Shown here piece by piece: positions 25,754 through 35,419 of a DNA stretch of 64,000 nucleotides. The notes beneath the pieces were generated by a model, which was not told the DNA's origin, made no database searches, and saw only the letters and a list, made by a program, of their open reading frames with translations. Each line of letters starts with the position of its first letter. Position 1 is the first letter of the stretch. The stretch comes from BQJU01 sp965229635 (GTDB taxonomy: Bacteria; Bacteroidota; Bacteroidia; Chitinophagales; Saprospiraceae): NCBI GenBank assembly GCA_965229635.1, contig OZ245894.1, positions 6,076,001 through 6,140,000 on the forward strand. The letters run 5' to 3'. Position numbers and translations under genes: made by a program.

Positions 25754-26932
25754 CTAAAAATAATAGCCAAGAACCAATGCCAAACGATTGGTGGAAGCCA
25801 AAGCCCCCCCGGTTGCCTCAATAAGTGCTTCTAACTCATAGGTGTAATTAAGCATTAACTCAATACTCGATCTTTTATTTATTGCTCTACTTATCCCCCC
25901 TTCAATGAAGAAAGAAGTGTTTTGGTCTCTTGGATTTAATTCTTTTCTACTACTGTTGGGGAATCCTTGTACTACTTTTACCTTTCCTGAATGAACATAG
26001 GAAGCTCCAACACTAAGTACCGGAAACACTTCTCTATTTGTTTTATTAAAATAATATGTTATGCTTAGTGGAATTGCCAAAGGACTGTATTTAAGTTTAA
26101 TCGGGGCACGGTAACCTGGAACTATTCTTCCACTACTATTAATATAATCAATTGAATCGGGTTGAGAGATGACTTTGTGAACGTAATTCACCCCAACATT
26201 AAGACTTAGGCTATTAGATAATTTAAGCCTTATCACTGATCCGACTCCCCCTCCTAATGTAATGGCATATTCACCTTGGAAAGGCCCCATGATTCTGGAC
26301 TTTGAAAGGAAACCAATGCCCTGAACACCGAAACCTATGCTTAATGAATTGAAATTGCCTACTACCCTATAGGTTGAATTTTGATCTAGACATTGATAAT
26401 ACCGCTGGATTTCTTTCAGGAGCGTATTTTCATAGTAGCGAACTATACGAGGTTCACTTGCATGTTGGCATTCGCCCAAATAATTTTGTAGAAATATGCC
26501 TGGAGACTGCCTGTTGATCCTGATAATTTCTGGATGATCTATTGAACTTATGAAGAATATGTCCCCTTCTAATTCAGAATTCCCAGCATAAAAATTGATT
26601 TCTCCTGTCAATTTTTGCAAAATGAAAATTTGTTCGGCTATACCTGTGTTAGTTATTTCCACTGAAAGAATATGTAATTCCTCATTCAAAAAGATTTCCT
26701 GAGTGGTTCCCGGAAATAAATTTACGGGATTGGTATCCTTTTGATCTTTGTAGTAATAAATGACATTATCACTGAGGTCCTCCAGGTTGAAAAAACCGGG
26801 AACAGTTTTTCCTTCCATGGTGACATACCTTCCCTCAAAAAGGGATAATTGCTGTGCACTGGCTGTATTTTTACAAACAAATAGCAACAGCACCAATAGA
26901 GATGAATTTCTAACCATTTGCAAATTTCGCAT
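25754..26932 (-). CDS. Outer-membrane beta-barrel-like protein, paralog 2
   Basis: A 392-residue paralog of the downstream gene, with the same order: signal peptide (SSLLVLLLFVCKNTASAQ), N-terminal domain (VTMEGKTVPGFFNLEDLSDN), INRQSPGIFLQNYLGEC motif, second Cys (YQCLDQN), then amphipathic strands ending VLGYYF. Start taken at ATG 26932; ATG 26917 is also possible. By eye the gene is more AT-rich than its neighbours, which could mean different origin or relaxed constraint. It begins 9-13 bp after the stop of the upstream FG-GAP gene, so it is very likely in the same transcript. Confidence 0.82.
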   Translation of the reverse strand: MRNLQMVRNSSLLVLLLFVCKNTASAQQLSLFEGRYVTMEGKTVPGFFNLEDLSDNVIYYYKDQKDTNPVNLFPGTTQEIFLNEELHILSVEITNTGIAEQIFILQKLTGEINFYAGNSELEGDIFFISSIDHPEIIRINRQSPGIFLQNYLGECQHASEPRIVRYYENTLLKEIQRYYQCLDQNSTYRVVGNFNSLSIGFGVQGIGFLSKSRIMGPFQGEYAITLGGGVGSVIRLKLSNSLSLNVGVNYVHKVISQPDSIDYINSSGRIVPGYRAPIKLKYSPLAIPLSITYYFNKTNREVFPVLSVGASYVHSGKVKVVQGFPNSSRKELNPRDQNTSFFIEGGISRAINKRSSIELMLNYTYELEALIEATGGALASTNRLALVLGYYF

Positions 26933-26944
26933 CACATCAGAGAT

Positions 26945-29900
26945 TTATTCAACTTTATACAACTTAGGCTTCGCCTCATTGATTGTCGCCAAAAGGTAGG
27001 ATTCTCCCCTTATCTCCACCGGCAAAAACTGCTTGACATCTCCACGGATAAAGAACCCTGCATCCCGGTTTTCCATTCGATTAAAAGTGCCGTCGCCCTG
27101 ATTGATCAGTACGTGTCCAAAACTGGCATCGAGCTTGGAGAACTGTGGCATAAAGCCACTATCGTTGCCGGCCAGCACCAGATCGGGTTGATTATCACCG
27201 TTGAGGTCTTTGCAGAAAATGCCGCACACACAGCTAAACTGCACCTCCTTTGGAAGTGGTTTCATGGTAAACTGACCGTTGCCTTCATTGATGGCAATGG
27301 AGGTCTTAAAATAATTACCAACACGGACAATTGCATCATTCAACACCTCGGGGGGAAACAGGTCCTGGATGGCCTTTTCGGCAAATTGGGTATGCTTCAA
27401 ACTTTGCTTTTTCAAGCTACTGATCTGCGAAGTCAACTCCTTTTTCAGCGGCACCGTCATGTCTCTGCCATCGATAGTCTGCGTAATGATCTTCTCCACA
27501 TCTCCGTTATTATCGAAATCCTTGAGCCAGAGCTTAACCGGCTTTTCCTTGGAGCCGGAAAAGTAGAAATTCTCTCCCCGGTTGCCCATCACCAAATCCT
27601 GATCGCCGTCCCCATCCAGGTCAGCGGCCTCCAGGGTATACCACCAGCCAGAATAGTCATTCAAGTTGGATGCAACACGCTCTAACCTTCTATCCCTGAT
27701 CTCAAAAATTTGCGGGCTACTCCATTCTCCAATTACAACTAATTCCGGTTTTTCATCTCCCAATAAATTGACCAACAGGGCATCAGTCACCATGCCCAAA
27801 TCCTGGAACTGCGGTGCTATTTGCATCGCCGCATCCGTAAATTTGCCATCGCCCTGATTCAGGTACAGATAAGAGCGCGGCGGCATACCATAGGTCCCAG
27901 GAATACTTCTACTGCCCACGAAGAGGTCGAGATCACCATCCTCGTCAAAATCGTACGGCAGGGCTACAGCGGTATTCATCCCATTGACCGGGAAGGGTTC
28001 CGGCAGCTGAGAGAAATTGCCCGCTCCGTCATTGATATAAATCCGGTCCTGCATGGGACGTGAACCGGCTGGCCAGTTGTTGCCTCCCGAGCCAACAAAA
28101 AGGTCCGCATCTCCATCTCCATCGGCATCAAAGAAAGTTACTGCCGTGTCTTCATAAGGGGCGGCCTTATTAAAAGCCTCCTGGGAAGCCTCCTGAAAAC
28201 CATCGGCCGTTTGCAGGTACAATTGCCCAGCATAACCGCTGGCCCCTCCAATGTATACATCATCCAGCCCATCTCCATTGACATCAGCAGTAGCCGTACG
28301 AGGCCCCTCCTGTGAGAGCATGCGCATGGTTAATCCCTCCTGATAAAAGTCGATGTAGCGATCTTCCTCGTGCACTTCAAAGGGACTATCTACTTCTTGC
28401 AGGAAGTTGTGTGGATTTGCTTTACGCAATTGAATGTCGCCATTGGCCATTTTATCAACTGCGTTAAAGTCTACCGTCAGGATGGTATCAATCGGTGGAT
28501 TTTGTAATAAGGTCTTTGCACGGTTTGGCCACAGTACCACAAGCGAGTCAATTTTGGTGTGATCTCCCAAACCAAAAACCATCTTGTAATCAACGGATGA
28601 CTGAAATCCCCGAGTAGGGATCAATTGAAAATTAATGACCTCATCTCCGCGATAAAGGTACACCTTAGAACCAATGGCATAAGTATTGTCACTATTGCCC
28701 TTTAGATTGACGGTGATATAGTGATGATCAAGTATCGACTCGGCATTGTTTTTATACACAAATGCCTCCTGGTTGAGGTTATTCACCACCAGGTCCAGGT
28801 CGCCATCATTATCCAGATCCGCATAGGCTGCGCCATTGGAAAACGAAGGTTCATCAAAGCCCCAGCTTTCTCCAATGTCCTCAAAGGTCAGGTCCTGATT
28901 ATTTCTGAAGACCTTGTTGACCTGCGGTTCGGATGGCATGCGTTCAATGATCTTGGACATTTCCTCCTTTTTGCCGGTGAGGGCCATTTTTTGAGCCACT
29001 TCATTGGCAAAAAAGTCCATAAAATCCTGATCGGTTACATCGTGATACACACCATTGCAAACATAGAGATCGCGGTAGCCATCGTTGTCGGCGTCAAACA
29101 TGAGCGCACCCCAACTCCAATCGGAAGCAGAAACACCACTGTACCAGGCAATTTCACTGAAAGTGCGGTCTTTATTATTCAGCTGCAAGGTATTCTGCAT
29201 GTACTGATGGTAGAAATCGCGCTCCAGCTTTAGTGAATAGGTATTGTAATTTTCAAACAGTGTTTTGGTTCTCAACCGATAATCATCATCGGGAAGCATT
29301 TCGGTGACAAAAATTTCGGGATAACCGTCATTATTGATATCCGCCATATCAGCCCCCATAGAAGAAAGACTTAGGTGTTCCATCCAGTCTTTGATCTCCT
29401 CATTGAAGGTACCATCCCCTTGATTGACATACAGGTAGTCCCGCTCAAAGAAGTCATTGGAGACGTACATATCCGGCAGATGGTCATCATTGATATCACC
29501 AATGGTGATACCCAGACCAAAACCAATGAGGCTGCTATAAATTCCCGCCTCTTCCGTCACATCGGTAAACTGGCCCTCGTCATTGCGCAGGAGCTTATCT
29601 CCCCCACCCTTCAGAAAGTCTCGAACGGGCCAGTCTTCAGCCATAAGTTCTCGTTTATTGCTGTAATTGAGCGTGTTGACAGGAATGAAGCTATTATTGA
29701 GAATATAAACATCCAGGTCGCCATCCATATCGTAATCAAAGAAGGCGGCGTGGGTGGTATATCCATTTTCGTTCAAGCGGTAATCAGCCGCCTTTTCAGT
29801 GAAAGTAGGAAGTCCATCTTCTCCGGTGGTCCCATTATTGATAAACAATTCATTTTCCTGATCATCGCCTTTTACATAACCCGCATTACAGACGTATATA

Positions 29901-30277
29901 TCCAACAGGCCATCGTTATTGATATCGACCATCACTACACCGGTACTCCAGGCCTTAGTCCCTTGCACGCCGGCCTTTTCAGAAATATCCTCAAACTGGA
30001 AATTGCCCTTATTGAGAAACAACTTATTCTTGCCAAGGTTATTGGTAAAGTAAATATCCGTAAGCCCGTCGTTGTTGATATCGCCCATGGCCACGCCGGC
30101 CCCGTTGTAGAAGTTGCGATAGCTAAAAATGTTAAAATCTTCTGTATTCTCTACTTCATTAATGAAGTGAATACCAGAGGATTCCGCTGACACTTTTTCA
30201 AATAATTGAGGATCTTTCTCTTCGGTAGCACAGCTGGCTAGAAAGAGGCAAAACATCAAGGCAGCAAATATTCTCAT
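26945..30277 (-). CDS. Giant FG-GAP/VCBS + ASPIC-UnbV (CRTAC1-type) lipoprotein B
   Basis: A 1110-residue lipoprotein (LMFCLFLASC, lipid Cys16) with the same architecture as the gene at 21020-24409: propeller-forming FG-GAP repeats (GDINNDGLTDIYF, VDINNDGLLDIYV, DYDMDGDLDVYIL), a central ASPIC/UnbV domain at about 533-603 (IGSKVYLYRG ... IDSLVVLWPN), then a second repeat block. Both proteins share an opening NFYNGAGVAMGD-type segment. It is the first gene after the intrinsic terminator that follows susD, so it needs read-through or its own promoter. Ligand unknown. Confidence 0.93.
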   Translation of the reverse strand: MRIFAALMFCLFLASCATEEKDPQLFEKVSAESSGIHFINEVENTEDFNIFSYRNFYNGAGVAMGDINNDGLTDIYFTNNLGKNKLFLNKGNFQFEDISEKAGVQGTKAWSTGVVMVDINNDGLLDIYVCNAGYVKGDDQENELFINNGTTGEDGLPTFTEKAADYRLNENGYTTHAAFFDYDMDGDLDVYILNNSFIPVNTLNYSNKRELMAEDWPVRDFLKGGGDKLLRNDEGQFTDVTEEAGIYSSLIGFGLGITIGDINDDHLPDMYVSNDFFERDYLYVNQGDGTFNEEIKDWMEHLSLSSMGADMADINNDGYPEIFVTEMLPDDDYRLRTKTLFENYNTYSLKLERDFYHQYMQNTLQLNNKDRTFSEIAWYSGVSASDWSWGALMFDADNDGYRDLYVCNGVYHDVTDQDFMDFFANEVAQKMALTGKKEEMSKIIERMPSEPQVNKVFRNNQDLTFEDIGESWGFDEPSFSNGAAYADLDNDGDLDLVVNNLNQEAFVYKNNAESILDHHYITVNLKGNSDNTYAIGSKVYLYRGDEVINFQLIPTRGFQSSVDYKMVFGLGDHTKIDSLVVLWPNRAKTLLQNPPIDTILTVDFNAVDKMANGDIQLRKANPHNFLQEVDSPFEVHEEDRYIDFYQEGLTMRMLSQEGPRTATADVNGDGLDDVYIGGASGYAGQLYLQTADGFQEASQEAFNKAAPYEDTAVTFFDADGDGDADLFVGSGGNNWPAGSRPMQDRIYINDGAGNFSQLPEPFPVNGMNTAVALPYDFDEDGDLDLFVGSRSIPGTYGMPPRSYLYLNQGDGKFTDAAMQIAPQFQDLGMVTDALLVNLLGDEKPELVVIGEWSSPQIFEIRDRRLERVASNLNDYSGWWYTLEAADLDGDGDQDLVMGNRGENFYFSGSKEKPVKLWLKDFDNNGDVEKIITQTIDGRDMTVPLKKELTSQISSLKKQSLKHTQFAEKAIQDLFPPEVLNDAIVRVGNYFKTSIAINEGNGQFTMKPLPKEVQFSCVCGIFCKDLNGDNQPDLVLAGNDSGFMPQFSKLDASFGHVLINQGDGTFNRMENRDAGFFIRGDVKQFLPVEIRGESYLLATINEAKPKLYKVE

Positions 30278-30347
30278 AAAAGCTCTTTTTTTCTACAAAT
30301 CTAGTGATTATTGGGGCCAATCAGGAATAGGCAGGTGGGTATCCTAT

Positions 30348-30390
30348 AAAAAAAGAGGCTGCCCAGGTTTGATGTTTTAGGCAGCCTCTT
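30348..30390 (-). terminator. Intrinsic terminator after susD
   Basis: On the minus strand AGAGGCTGCC-type arms (30354-30363 and 30380-30389) form a perfect 10-bp GC-rich stem with a 16-nt loop, followed by a run of seven T (complement of A7 at 30348-30354). It lies about 70 bp after the susD stop and 70 bp before the next gene's start. Confidence 0.88.
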
Positions 30391-30456
30391 GGAATAATAT
30401 TTTTCATGAGCTGGCATCAAAATCATAGATCACTTTGACGCCAGCCGCAATTGTCA

Positions 30457-31956
30457 TTAATAACCAGCGTTTTGCTCAAGATTCGGGTTGGAATCAAGCG
30501 CCTGCTGTGGAATTGGATACAGTACGCGGAATGCTTCTGTATTGGTCTTCTCACCCCAGGTTTTATTAAATGTATTAAAACGAATCTGGTCGGCACGACG
30601 TGTTCCTTCCCAATACATTTCACGGCCACGCTCGTCAAGCATTGCGCCCTCGTCAAGAGAACCCAGAGCAGGAGCTCCACGTTTGGCACGCAGGTCATTC
30701 ACTACATCAAGGGCTGAATCTGAGCTAGAACCACCTCTCATGATGGCCTCAGCTTTCATCAGTACCACATCGCCGTAGCGCAACATGATGTACTGACCCG
30801 CACGAGCAGGGTGATACTTGATTACGCGAATACCCTTGTCGGTAGCAGCACCGGCAAGTGGTACATCCGATGTAAACTGCAATGGACGCTGTGTACGCTC
30901 ATCAATGATTTCTGCGCCAGAGTCATCGTATTGCTGTCCTTCCAGGAATCCAAGACCGATACCGGAAAACGCGGATCCGTCAGGAGTGGCATCCTGGCCT
31001 TTACGCTGATCAGCATCATCAAACTTGGCGTAAAAGTCAGCCAGTGTAGCAAACCCGTTCCAACCACTTGGATTTTGGTTGTAGTGCAGGGTCATCATCC
31101 AGCGATTCTGAGGTGTACCAGATGGGCTGGTGAAGATGACCTCAGTAGATGCATCAGTAGTAAAGTTGGTAAAGTAATTATCTTCCAGGCTATAACCGGC
31201 CGCAGTTACGGCGTCGCAGTGTTCCACTACTTTGGTCATATCTGCTGCATCGAAAGTGTATGGACCTTCTGGATTAGCCGCAGTAAATACGGCCTTATTG
31301 AGATACAGACGAGCCAACATGGCGTTTGCAGCAGCCTGCGTAGCACGAGGATTGGTAGCAGCCGGCCCGGTATTTGGCAAATTGGGCAACGCTTCGGTCA
31401 AATCCTGCAATACAAAATCAAATGCCTCCTGGCGGTTCAACACCTTAGGGTCAACCTCTACTCCTTCGTCTACTTCACGGAAAGGAACCTTTCCAAAGTA
31501 GTCCATCACCAGGTACATATTGAACGCACGCAGAAACTTGGCTTCTGCTTCCTGCTCCGGACTCGGATTTGAAGCCAAAATTTGGTTGGCCTTAAACACC
31601 CGCTCATTCAGTTGATTCCAGGCACCCAGCACTGCTGAGTGTGTGGGGTCCCAGGTGTGTGCGTGCAGTGTACGCCATACACCGTTGTCACTCCAGTCTA
31701 CACCACGTGTTGGTGGGATCATTTCGTCAGATGGGTGGGTACCCAAAGCATAAATGTTGTTCTGGTCGGTGTAAGCCCCCAGGTCGGTATAACCCGAGTT
31801 AAGCAGTTCCGCAGGATCACCGGGCACAAATCCACCACCTGCATCCTGAAGAACAATCGAATCGGTTTCTTCCACCTCCAGGTTGGTACAAGCGGTAAAG
31901 CCAAAGGCCGCCAGTCCACCCAGAAGGAAGAATTGTGATATTTTACGAATATTCAT
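30457..31956 (-). CDS. SusD/RagB-family nutrient-binding lipoprotein
   Basis: The outer-membrane lipoprotein that forms the lid over a SusC channel and captures the ligand; 499 residues. The SPII signal is present (AAFGFTAC, lipid Cys23). The N-terminal TPR-like helices include AKFLRAFNMYLVMDYFGKVPF, seen as FLRAFNMYLVMDYFG, the classic SusD signature, and the C-terminal region has RADQIRFNTFNKTWG and the typical ending PIPQQALDSNPNLEQNAGY. It follows susC by 37 bp. No adjacent polysaccharide enzymes indicate the ligand. Confidence 0.97.
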   Translation of the reverse strand: MNIRKISQFFLLGGLAAFGFTACTNLEVEETDSIVLQDAGGGFVPGDPAELLNSGYTDLGAYTDQNNIYALGTHPSDEMIPPTRGVDWSDNGVWRTLHAHTWDPTHSAVLGAWNQLNERVFKANQILASNPSPEQEAEAKFLRAFNMYLVMDYFGKVPFREVDEGVEVDPKVLNRQEAFDFVLQDLTEALPNLPNTGPAATNPRATQAAANAMLARLYLNKAVFTAANPEGPYTFDAADMTKVVEHCDAVTAAGYSLEDNYFTNFTTDASTEVIFTSPSGTPQNRWMMTLHYNQNPSGWNGFATLADFYAKFDDADQRKGQDATPDGSAFSGIGLGFLEGQQYDDSGAEIIDERTQRPLQFTSDVPLAGAATDKGIRVIKYHPARAGQYIMLRYGDVVLMKAEAIMRGGSSSDSALDVVNDLRAKRGAPALGSLDEGAMLDERGREMYWEGTRRADQIRFNTFNKTWGEKTNTEAFRVLYPIPQQALDSNPNLEQNAGY

Positions 31957-31993
31957 ATCTGATTTAGTTTATAGTTAGAAAATACGATCCAGG

Positions 31994-34900
31994 TTAGAAC
32001 GATACATTTGCACCAAATACAATCGTTCTAGCTCTTGGATAGGTGGTGTAATCAATGCCGAAAGATGGCACTCCATCAATGGCTTTATTGACATTTACCT
32101 CTGGGTCTTGTCCACTGTAACCGGTGAAAACAGCAAGGTTTTGGCCAGTTACATACAAGCGCAGACGAGAAATCACGTCACTCTTCAAATCGAAGTTGTA
32201 TCCCAGAGATACGTTTTGCAAACGAACAAAGGAACCATTTTCAACAAAACGAGTGGAAACGTCAGGTGCGTTGAGGTTGGATTCTCCATTACCTGGAACA
32301 TCCGTGGTGACGTTACGCCCGTTGGCCAAAGAACCAGCGGTGAAGAAGGCATTGGCGGTATTGTTGTAAATATAGTGTCCAAATTGTCCGGTAAAGAATA
32401 TACTAAGGTCGAAATTACCAATTGTAAACGAGTTTGTCAAGCCCGTGTTGATCGTTGGCAGTGGGCTTTCGCCGGTAAATTGCTGGAAGTCACCATCTCC
32501 ATAAACAGAGATTCCTTCGGCATCAAAGCCCTGGAAATCACGCAGGAAGTAAGCAAACAGTGGTTGTCCCTCTGCAATACGTTGTGCATAAGCACCAGTC
32601 AGACCCTGTCCACTAATTTCGCCAGTATTTACCAAACCTGCAAAATTTTTCACTTCATTGTCGTTGTAGGCAAAGTTGGCCATAATGTTCCAGTCAAAGT
32701 TGGACTTATCGACTGCAACAATATTCAAGCCCAATTCAATACCCTGGTTGACAACATCAGCATCGAGGTTAGTCCAGGTAAATGGATTTGGAGCAGGCTG
32801 AGCACTACGCACCTGGAACAACAGATCGTTGGTGTTCTTGCGGTAGAGATCAATAGAACCAGAAACGCGGTTATTCAAGAACCCAAAGTCAATACCAAAA
32901 TTAATTTGGCTGGTAGACTCCCACTTCAGGTCTGGGTTTTCAAAAGCCACGGAACCTAGACCACCTCCGTTGATGTTTCCACCTTCGTCGATATCCCAGT
33001 CGTTATAACGTTGGCGCAATTGGTATCTGTTGTGAGGAATTTCCTGGTTACCGGTCAAACCGTAACCAACTCTCAGGCCGAGGTCAGTAAACACTTCAGG
33101 CACCCATGCCTCGTCGATCAATCTCCACTTGAAGGCCGCAGAAGGGAAGTAACCATACTGATTTCCTGAACCAAAACGGGTAGAACCATCTGCTCTCAAG
33201 GTGAAAGTAAACAAGTATTTGCTGGCGAACCCAAGATTTACCCGTCCGAAGTACGACTGTAACTCGTCCTTAGTACTACTAGATCCTCTTGGAACGATAG
33301 CATTTTGTTGTACCCCGTCAGAGTTCAAAACCTCCAGAGAGTTCATGTTGTTGATCATCAAATCCAGGTCACTGGTTCTGAAACCATACATTTCAAAGCC
33401 TTTAGCAGCATACTCAAAGCTCTGGTAAGAATAGCCAGCCAAAGCGGTAAGGCTTACACCTCCAAAGTCTTTATTGTAGGTAAAGTAGTTTTCCCACAAA
33501 GTGTTGTTCAAACTTACATCGGTGGTATACAAACGACCTTCGCCGAGAATACCGGCAGACAAAAGATCTCTTGAATAAGCGTCTCTACGCTCAGAAATGG
33601 AGCGATCAAAACCTAATACCGTCTTAAAGCTCAAACCATCAGTAAGCTTCAATTCACCGGAAATATTACCCAGTGCTCTCAGGGTCTTGGTAAAACTCTT
33701 TGACAACTCCAGGATAGCCACTGGGTTAGGCTCGGTTGCACTAAAGCTTCCCAGGCTTTGATTTAATGTACCATCTGCATTACGTGGACTTTGAGTAGGA
33801 TTTGCTTTCAGAATGTTACCCATCAAGTCACCTCTAAAGCCAGCATTATCTGTAATTGGCACGTTACCGTCGCGGTTGTTGGCCACAGTTAGCTGAGTAG
33901 AAATGGTCAGACGATCATCGATGAACTTTCTACTACCGTTGAAACGAGCAGAAATTCGCTTCAGGTCACTATTCAGCACAACACCTTCCTGATCAAAGTA
34001 GGCCAGGGAAAAACGGTAATTACTCTTGTCATTGCCACCACCGTAAGAAATGTTGTGGCTGTTAGTCAAAGCAGTACGGAACAACTCATCCTGCCAGTCG
34101 GTGTCTGCACCACCATCCAGGGTTGCAGCAGCAGCCTGGCCGTTGAATTCAGCATAAGCAGCCAGGAATTCATCGCGTCCCAACAGATCATACCTGTTGG
34201 CCACACTTGCTACACCCAAGGAGTAAGAATAATCCAGAGAACCAGAACCTGCCTGGCCACTCTTAGTGGTAATGATTACTACACCATTGGCGCCACGTGA
34301 ACCATAGATCGCTGTGGCGGATGCATCCTTGAGAATGTCGATGCTGGCAATATCATTAGGGTTCAGGAAGTTCAATGGGTTACGTGCAGAACTTCTACCC
34401 AATCCTGAATCGGTACCTTCACCGGAAGACTCATCCCCCGTTAATGGTACACCGTCTACTACAAATAATGGGTTGTTGCCACTACGTACTGAGGATGTAC
34501 CACGAATACGAATATTGATACCGGCACCTGGCTCACCACTGGCGCTTGTAATCTGCACACCAGCAGCCCGGCCCTGAATCAATTCTTCAGGAGAGGTCAC
34601 AACACCTTTATTAAAGTTTTCTTCCGTAACGGAAGTAACGGCACCCGTGGCGTCAGTCTTGCGCACAGAGCCGTAGCCCACAACGACAACTTCGTCGAGT
34701 ACTTCACCGGCAGAAAGCTGGATATCGAGCGTACTTTCCGGTCCAATATCGACAGTTTTGGTGGTGTATCCTGTGTAGGATATTTCGAGTTGCTTACCAC
34801 TTTCTGGAACATTGAGGGAATAAGTACCATCGAAGTCGGTGATGGTACCTGTACTGGTTCCAACTACGAGAATGTTGGCTCCAATCAAGGGTTCTCCGGT

Positions 34901-35014
34901 ATTTTCGTCAGTAATGGTCCCTTTGATTGCACGCTGCGCAAAGGCAAAGTTGCACAATCCAAGGGCCATTACCACCAATAACCATTTGGAAAAATAGTTG
35001 ACTTTAAGTTTCAT
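31994..35014 (-). CDS. SusC/RagA-family TonB-linked outer membrane transporter
   Basis: A 1006-residue TonB-dependent importer. After the signal peptide (ALGLCNFAFAQ) come a carboxypeptidase-D-like beta-sandwich (IKGTITDENTGEPLIGANI), the TonB box region (DEVVVVGYGSVRKTD), the plug domain (LIQGRAAGVQITSASGEPG) and a 22-strand-type barrel ending in Phe (VFGANVSF). The family signature DILKDASATAIYGSRGANGV is visible. It is the first gene of the locus with susD downstream. No ECF sigma/anti-sigma pair or hybrid two-component regulator is nearby, unlike many sus-like loci. Confidence 0.97.
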   Translation of the reverse strand: MKLKVNYFSKWLLVVMALGLCNFAFAQRAIKGTITDENTGEPLIGANILVVGTSTGTITDFDGTYSLNVPESGKQLEISYTGYTTKTVDIGPESTLDIQLSAGEVLDEVVVVGYGSVRKTDATGAVTSVTEENFNKGVVTSPEELIQGRAAGVQITSASGEPGAGINIRIRGTSSVRSGNNPLFVVDGVPLTGDESSGEGTDSGLGRSSARNPLNFLNPNDIASIDILKDASATAIYGSRGANGVVIITTKSGQAGSGSLDYSYSLGVASVANRYDLLGRDEFLAAYAEFNGQAAAATLDGGADTDWQDELFRTALTNSHNISYGGGNDKSNYRFSLAYFDQEGVVLNSDLKRISARFNGSRKFIDDRLTISTQLTVANNRDGNVPITDNAGFRGDLMGNILKANPTQSPRNADGTLNQSLGSFSATEPNPVAILELSKSFTKTLRALGNISGELKLTDGLSFKTVLGFDRSISERRDAYSRDLLSAGILGEGRLYTTDVSLNNTLWENYFTYNKDFGGVSLTALAGYSYQSFEYAAKGFEMYGFRTSDLDLMINNMNSLEVLNSDGVQQNAIVPRGSSSTKDELQSYFGRVNLGFASKYLFTFTLRADGSTRFGSGNQYGYFPSAAFKWRLIDEAWVPEVFTDLGLRVGYGLTGNQEIPHNRYQLRQRYNDWDIDEGGNINGGGLGSVAFENPDLKWESTSQINFGIDFGFLNNRVSGSIDLYRKNTNDLLFQVRSAQPAPNPFTWTNLDADVVNQGIELGLNIVAVDKSNFDWNIMANFAYNDNEVKNFAGLVNTGEISGQGLTGAYAQRIAEGQPLFAYFLRDFQGFDAEGISVYGDGDFQQFTGESPLPTINTGLTNSFTIGNFDLSIFFTGQFGHYIYNNTANAFFTAGSLANGRNVTTDVPGNGESNLNAPDVSTRFVENGSFVRLQNVSLGYNFDLKSDVISRLRLYVTGQNLAVFTGYSGQDPEVNVNKAIDGVPSFGIDYTTYPRARTIVFGANVSF

Positions 35015-35419
35015 ACACTACATTGGTTTAGTTAGAAAAAATATAGCTGTTATTCTTATAATTTTTTTTAACTATAGCCTTGGGATCAAGGTCGTAATCT
35101 TCTTCTTTTTCTGGAATCTGCTTCAACACATTTGAAGTTCCCTGGGATGAATCTTTTATGTTCAAGTCTATGAGGTGATTTCCGGTTAAATATGCCTAAT
35201 ACTACGTGTTGGTTTGACACTAACCGATTAGCAAAAGTCACAAATAAGTTTGATAAAACCAAGAATAGCACAAAAGAATTTTAGCTATTGCAAAATAACC
35301 AAATTTTATTATGCCTTAACATCCTATTAACACTACAATTAACGATATTGCAGCTTGAATAGTTGCCTGCCCATCAACATTAATTGTATCTTAATCGTTA
35401 ATGAATCAAACATCCGGCA
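35015..35419. other. Divergent intergenic region upstream of susC
   Basis: A 405-bp AT-rich gap between susC (minus) and the retropepsin-like gene (plus). It must carry both promoters, but no exact TAnnTTTG box was found on either strand. A short hairpin (CCTTG/CAAGG, around 35078-35091) lies in the susC leader side. No coding-like frame. Confidence 0.5.

Noticed and set aside
29375..30190. 271-codon plus-strand open frame opposite ASPIC lipoprotein B
   Set aside because: Same cause as above: antisense of FG-GAP repeats, no signal, no domain, neighbouring frames on the true strand are clearly coding.
21020..30277. Apparent periodic DNA repeats (GATGGC-, GTCATTATC-like words) suggesting a repeat array or CRISPR
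   Set aside because: They are codons of FG-GAP calcium-binding loops (DxNxDGxxD) recurring at protein-domain spacing, not identical DNA repeats with spacers.
32108..32959. 283-codon plus-strand open frame opposite susC
   Set aside because: Antisense shadow of the well-supported SusC barrel; no family resemblance.
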